Below, piece by piece: positions 7,743-8,813 of a DNA stretch of 8,813 nucleotides. Location: the NCBI GenBank assembly GCA_003451645.1, contig DMER01000184.1, positions 11,771-20,583 of the forward strand, read 5' to 3'. Made by a program: the position numbers and the translations under genes. This DNA is from Alphaproteobacteria bacterium. GTDB taxonomy: Bacteria > Pseudomonadota > Alphaproteobacteria > Micropepsales > Micropepsaceae. Below the pieces are notes generated by a model. It saw only the letters and a program-made list of their open reading frames with translations, was not told the DNA's origin and made no database searches. Each line of letters opens with the position of its first letter. Position 1 is the first letter of the stretch.

Positions 7743-8813
7743 TCAGCCCCACACCGGCGGGCGGCGATGCGCCCAAGGATGCGCACGCTCCAGTTGCCCG
7801 GCGAGGCGGTAGAGCGTCGCCTCATCGCCCCAGCGGCCGGTAAACATCATGCCGATCGGCAAGCCCCCGCTATCCTGATGCAGAGGCAAGGACAGCGACG
7901 GCTGGTTCGTCATGTTGAACGGCGGCGTATAGCCAAAGGTTGAGGCCTGGCGGTGATCAACCTCCCGCGGGTCGAGACGCACGGGATCAATGTAGCCGAC
8001 CTTCGGCACCGGCGTGATCAACACGGGCGTCAGATACACGTCGAAATCATTGAAGAAGCGATAGATCTGCCGCGTAAAGACTTTCAGCGTCTGCCAGCCG
8101 CGCATCGCATCCGGCCCAGAGACCCGCTCGCCCCCCTTCCAATTGCGCCAGGTCAAGGGCTCCAGCTCGCCTTGCTCCGGCTCCCTGCCCATGGCCTTCA
8201 CGCGCTCCACCATGGCATTGGCGAAATTGGCGCCCAGCACCGCATTGGAGGCCTTGTAGAGTTTGCGGTAATCGACACCCAGATCGCGCTCCTCCACATG
8301 ATGGCCCAGTGCCTCCAGCCATTTGGCGGTCTGCTCCAGGGCCGCGCGCACCTCCGGATGCGGCACCACGCCAGACGGCGTCACGCTGGAAAAAGCGATC
8401 CGCAAACGCCCCGGCTGTGTTGTGACCTCCATAAGATAAGGCCGCTGCTTGGGTGGCGCCGGGAACGGACTATCCGCCTCCGGCATATCGGTGGCGTCCA
8501 GCATCGCGGCGCTGTCGCGCACCGTGCGGCTCACCACATGCTGCACGCCATAGCCATGGCCGGAGCCATAATCATGCCCCGCCCCCATCGGCACGCGGTA
8601 TTGCGTCACCTTCATGCCGACCAGTCCGCAGATCGCCGCCGGAATGCGGATCGAGCCGAGCCCGTCCGACGCATTGGCAAGCGGCACGATCCCGGCCGCC
8701 ACCGCAGCCGCCGAGCCACCGCTGGAGCCACCGGGCGAGTGCAGCCGGTGCCAGGGATTGCGCGCCGGGCCGTAGATCCCGCTCTCCGTCGACGAGCCCA
8801 TCGCGAACTCGTC
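7743..8813 (-). CDS. Amidase-signature family hydrolase, 5'-truncated by window edge
   Basis: Amidase-signature enzymes cleave amide bonds with a Lys-cisSer-Ser triad; substrates range from short amides to nylon oligomers. The frame is open to the window edge, so the true start and the catalytic Lys lie outside; 356 residues are visible ([12 protein letters not shown] first). In visible numbering, PGGSSGG carries the cis-Ser (S30) and [12 protein letters not shown] carries the nucleophile (S54). Their spacing of 24 residues equals that in mammalian FAAH (S217, S241). The C-terminal block [31 protein letters not shown] is typical of the family. The DGxGSIRIPA form recalls 6-aminohexanoate-cyclic-dimer hydrolase-like amidases rather than GatA, and no gatB or gatC adjoins. 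The position before the final Gly is Leu rather than the usual Gly. The substrate is unknown. The gene converges on the DUF3800 gene with a 132-base gap. Confidence 0.93.
   Translation of the reverse strand, partial: DEFAMGSSTESGIYGPARNPWHRLHSPGGSSGGSAAAVAAGIVPLANASDGLGSIRIPAAICGLVGMKVTQYRVPMGAGHDYGSGHGYGVQHVVSRTVRDSAAMLDATDMPEADSPFPAPPKQRPYLMEVTTQPGRLRIAFSSVTPSGVVPHPEVRAALEQTAKWLEALGHHVEERDLGVDYRKLYKASNAVLGANFANAMVERVKAMGREPEQGELEPLTWRNWKGGERVSGPDAMRGWQTLKVFTRQIYRFFNDFDVYLTPVLITPVPKVGYIDPVRLDPREVDHRQASTFGYTPPFNMTNQPSLSLPLHQDSGGLPIGMMFTGRWGDEATLYRLAGQLERAHPWAHRRPPVWG

Noticed and set aside
7743..8813. Assignment of the amidase as GatA of the glutamyl-tRNA amidotransferase
   Set aside because: The nucleophile loop and C-terminal block fit general amidases. 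No gatB or gatC is adjacent and GatA-specific motifs were not recognised.

Overview
The window reads as an ordinary chromosomal segment of a GC-rich Alphaproteobacterium. This rests on the style of the UvrA and TrmFO proteins, the strong codon-position GC bias and the compact mixed-strand layout. The genus cannot be fixed from the sequence alone. Six protein-coding genes fill almost all of it; the first and last are cut by the window edges. I see no tRNA, rRNA, CRISPR array, insertion sequence or integrase. No stretch longer than about 140 bases lacks a gene.

Left part (1-3100): the 3' three-quarters of uvrA (excinuclease ABC subunit A) runs rightward. It meets, tail to tail with a 9-base gap, a leftward gene for a six-segment inner-membrane protein of unknown function. 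A 139-base divergent intergenic region (to the preferred start) separates that gene from the next.

Middle (3144-6765): a rightward gene encodes a Tat-exported PhoD-type alkaline phosphatase or phosphodiesterase. It converges on leftward trmFO, the folate/FAD-dependent tRNA m5U54 methyltransferase. The 115 bases between their stop codons, plus the last codons of trmFO, carry three consecutive inverted repeats. One is a long imperfect stem of about 20 base pairs that no gene call explains. This is the most interesting non-coding structure here.

Right part (6766-8813): divergent from trmFO is a DUF3800-family gene, visibly less GC-rich than its neighbours and probably accessory. It converges on a leftward amidase-signature hydrolase whose 5' end lies beyond the window. 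The amidase has an unusual Leu inside the usually Gly-rich catalytic loop.

The genes do not form an obvious pathway: DNA repair, membrane protein, phosphate scavenging, tRNA modification, a DUF3800 protein and an amide hydrolase. Strands alternate at almost every junction, so most are probably single-gene transcripts. I find no convincing novel multi-gene system. The items worth a second look are the hairpin cluster at 5272-5408, the DUF3800 gene with its leader, and the amidase active-site variant.
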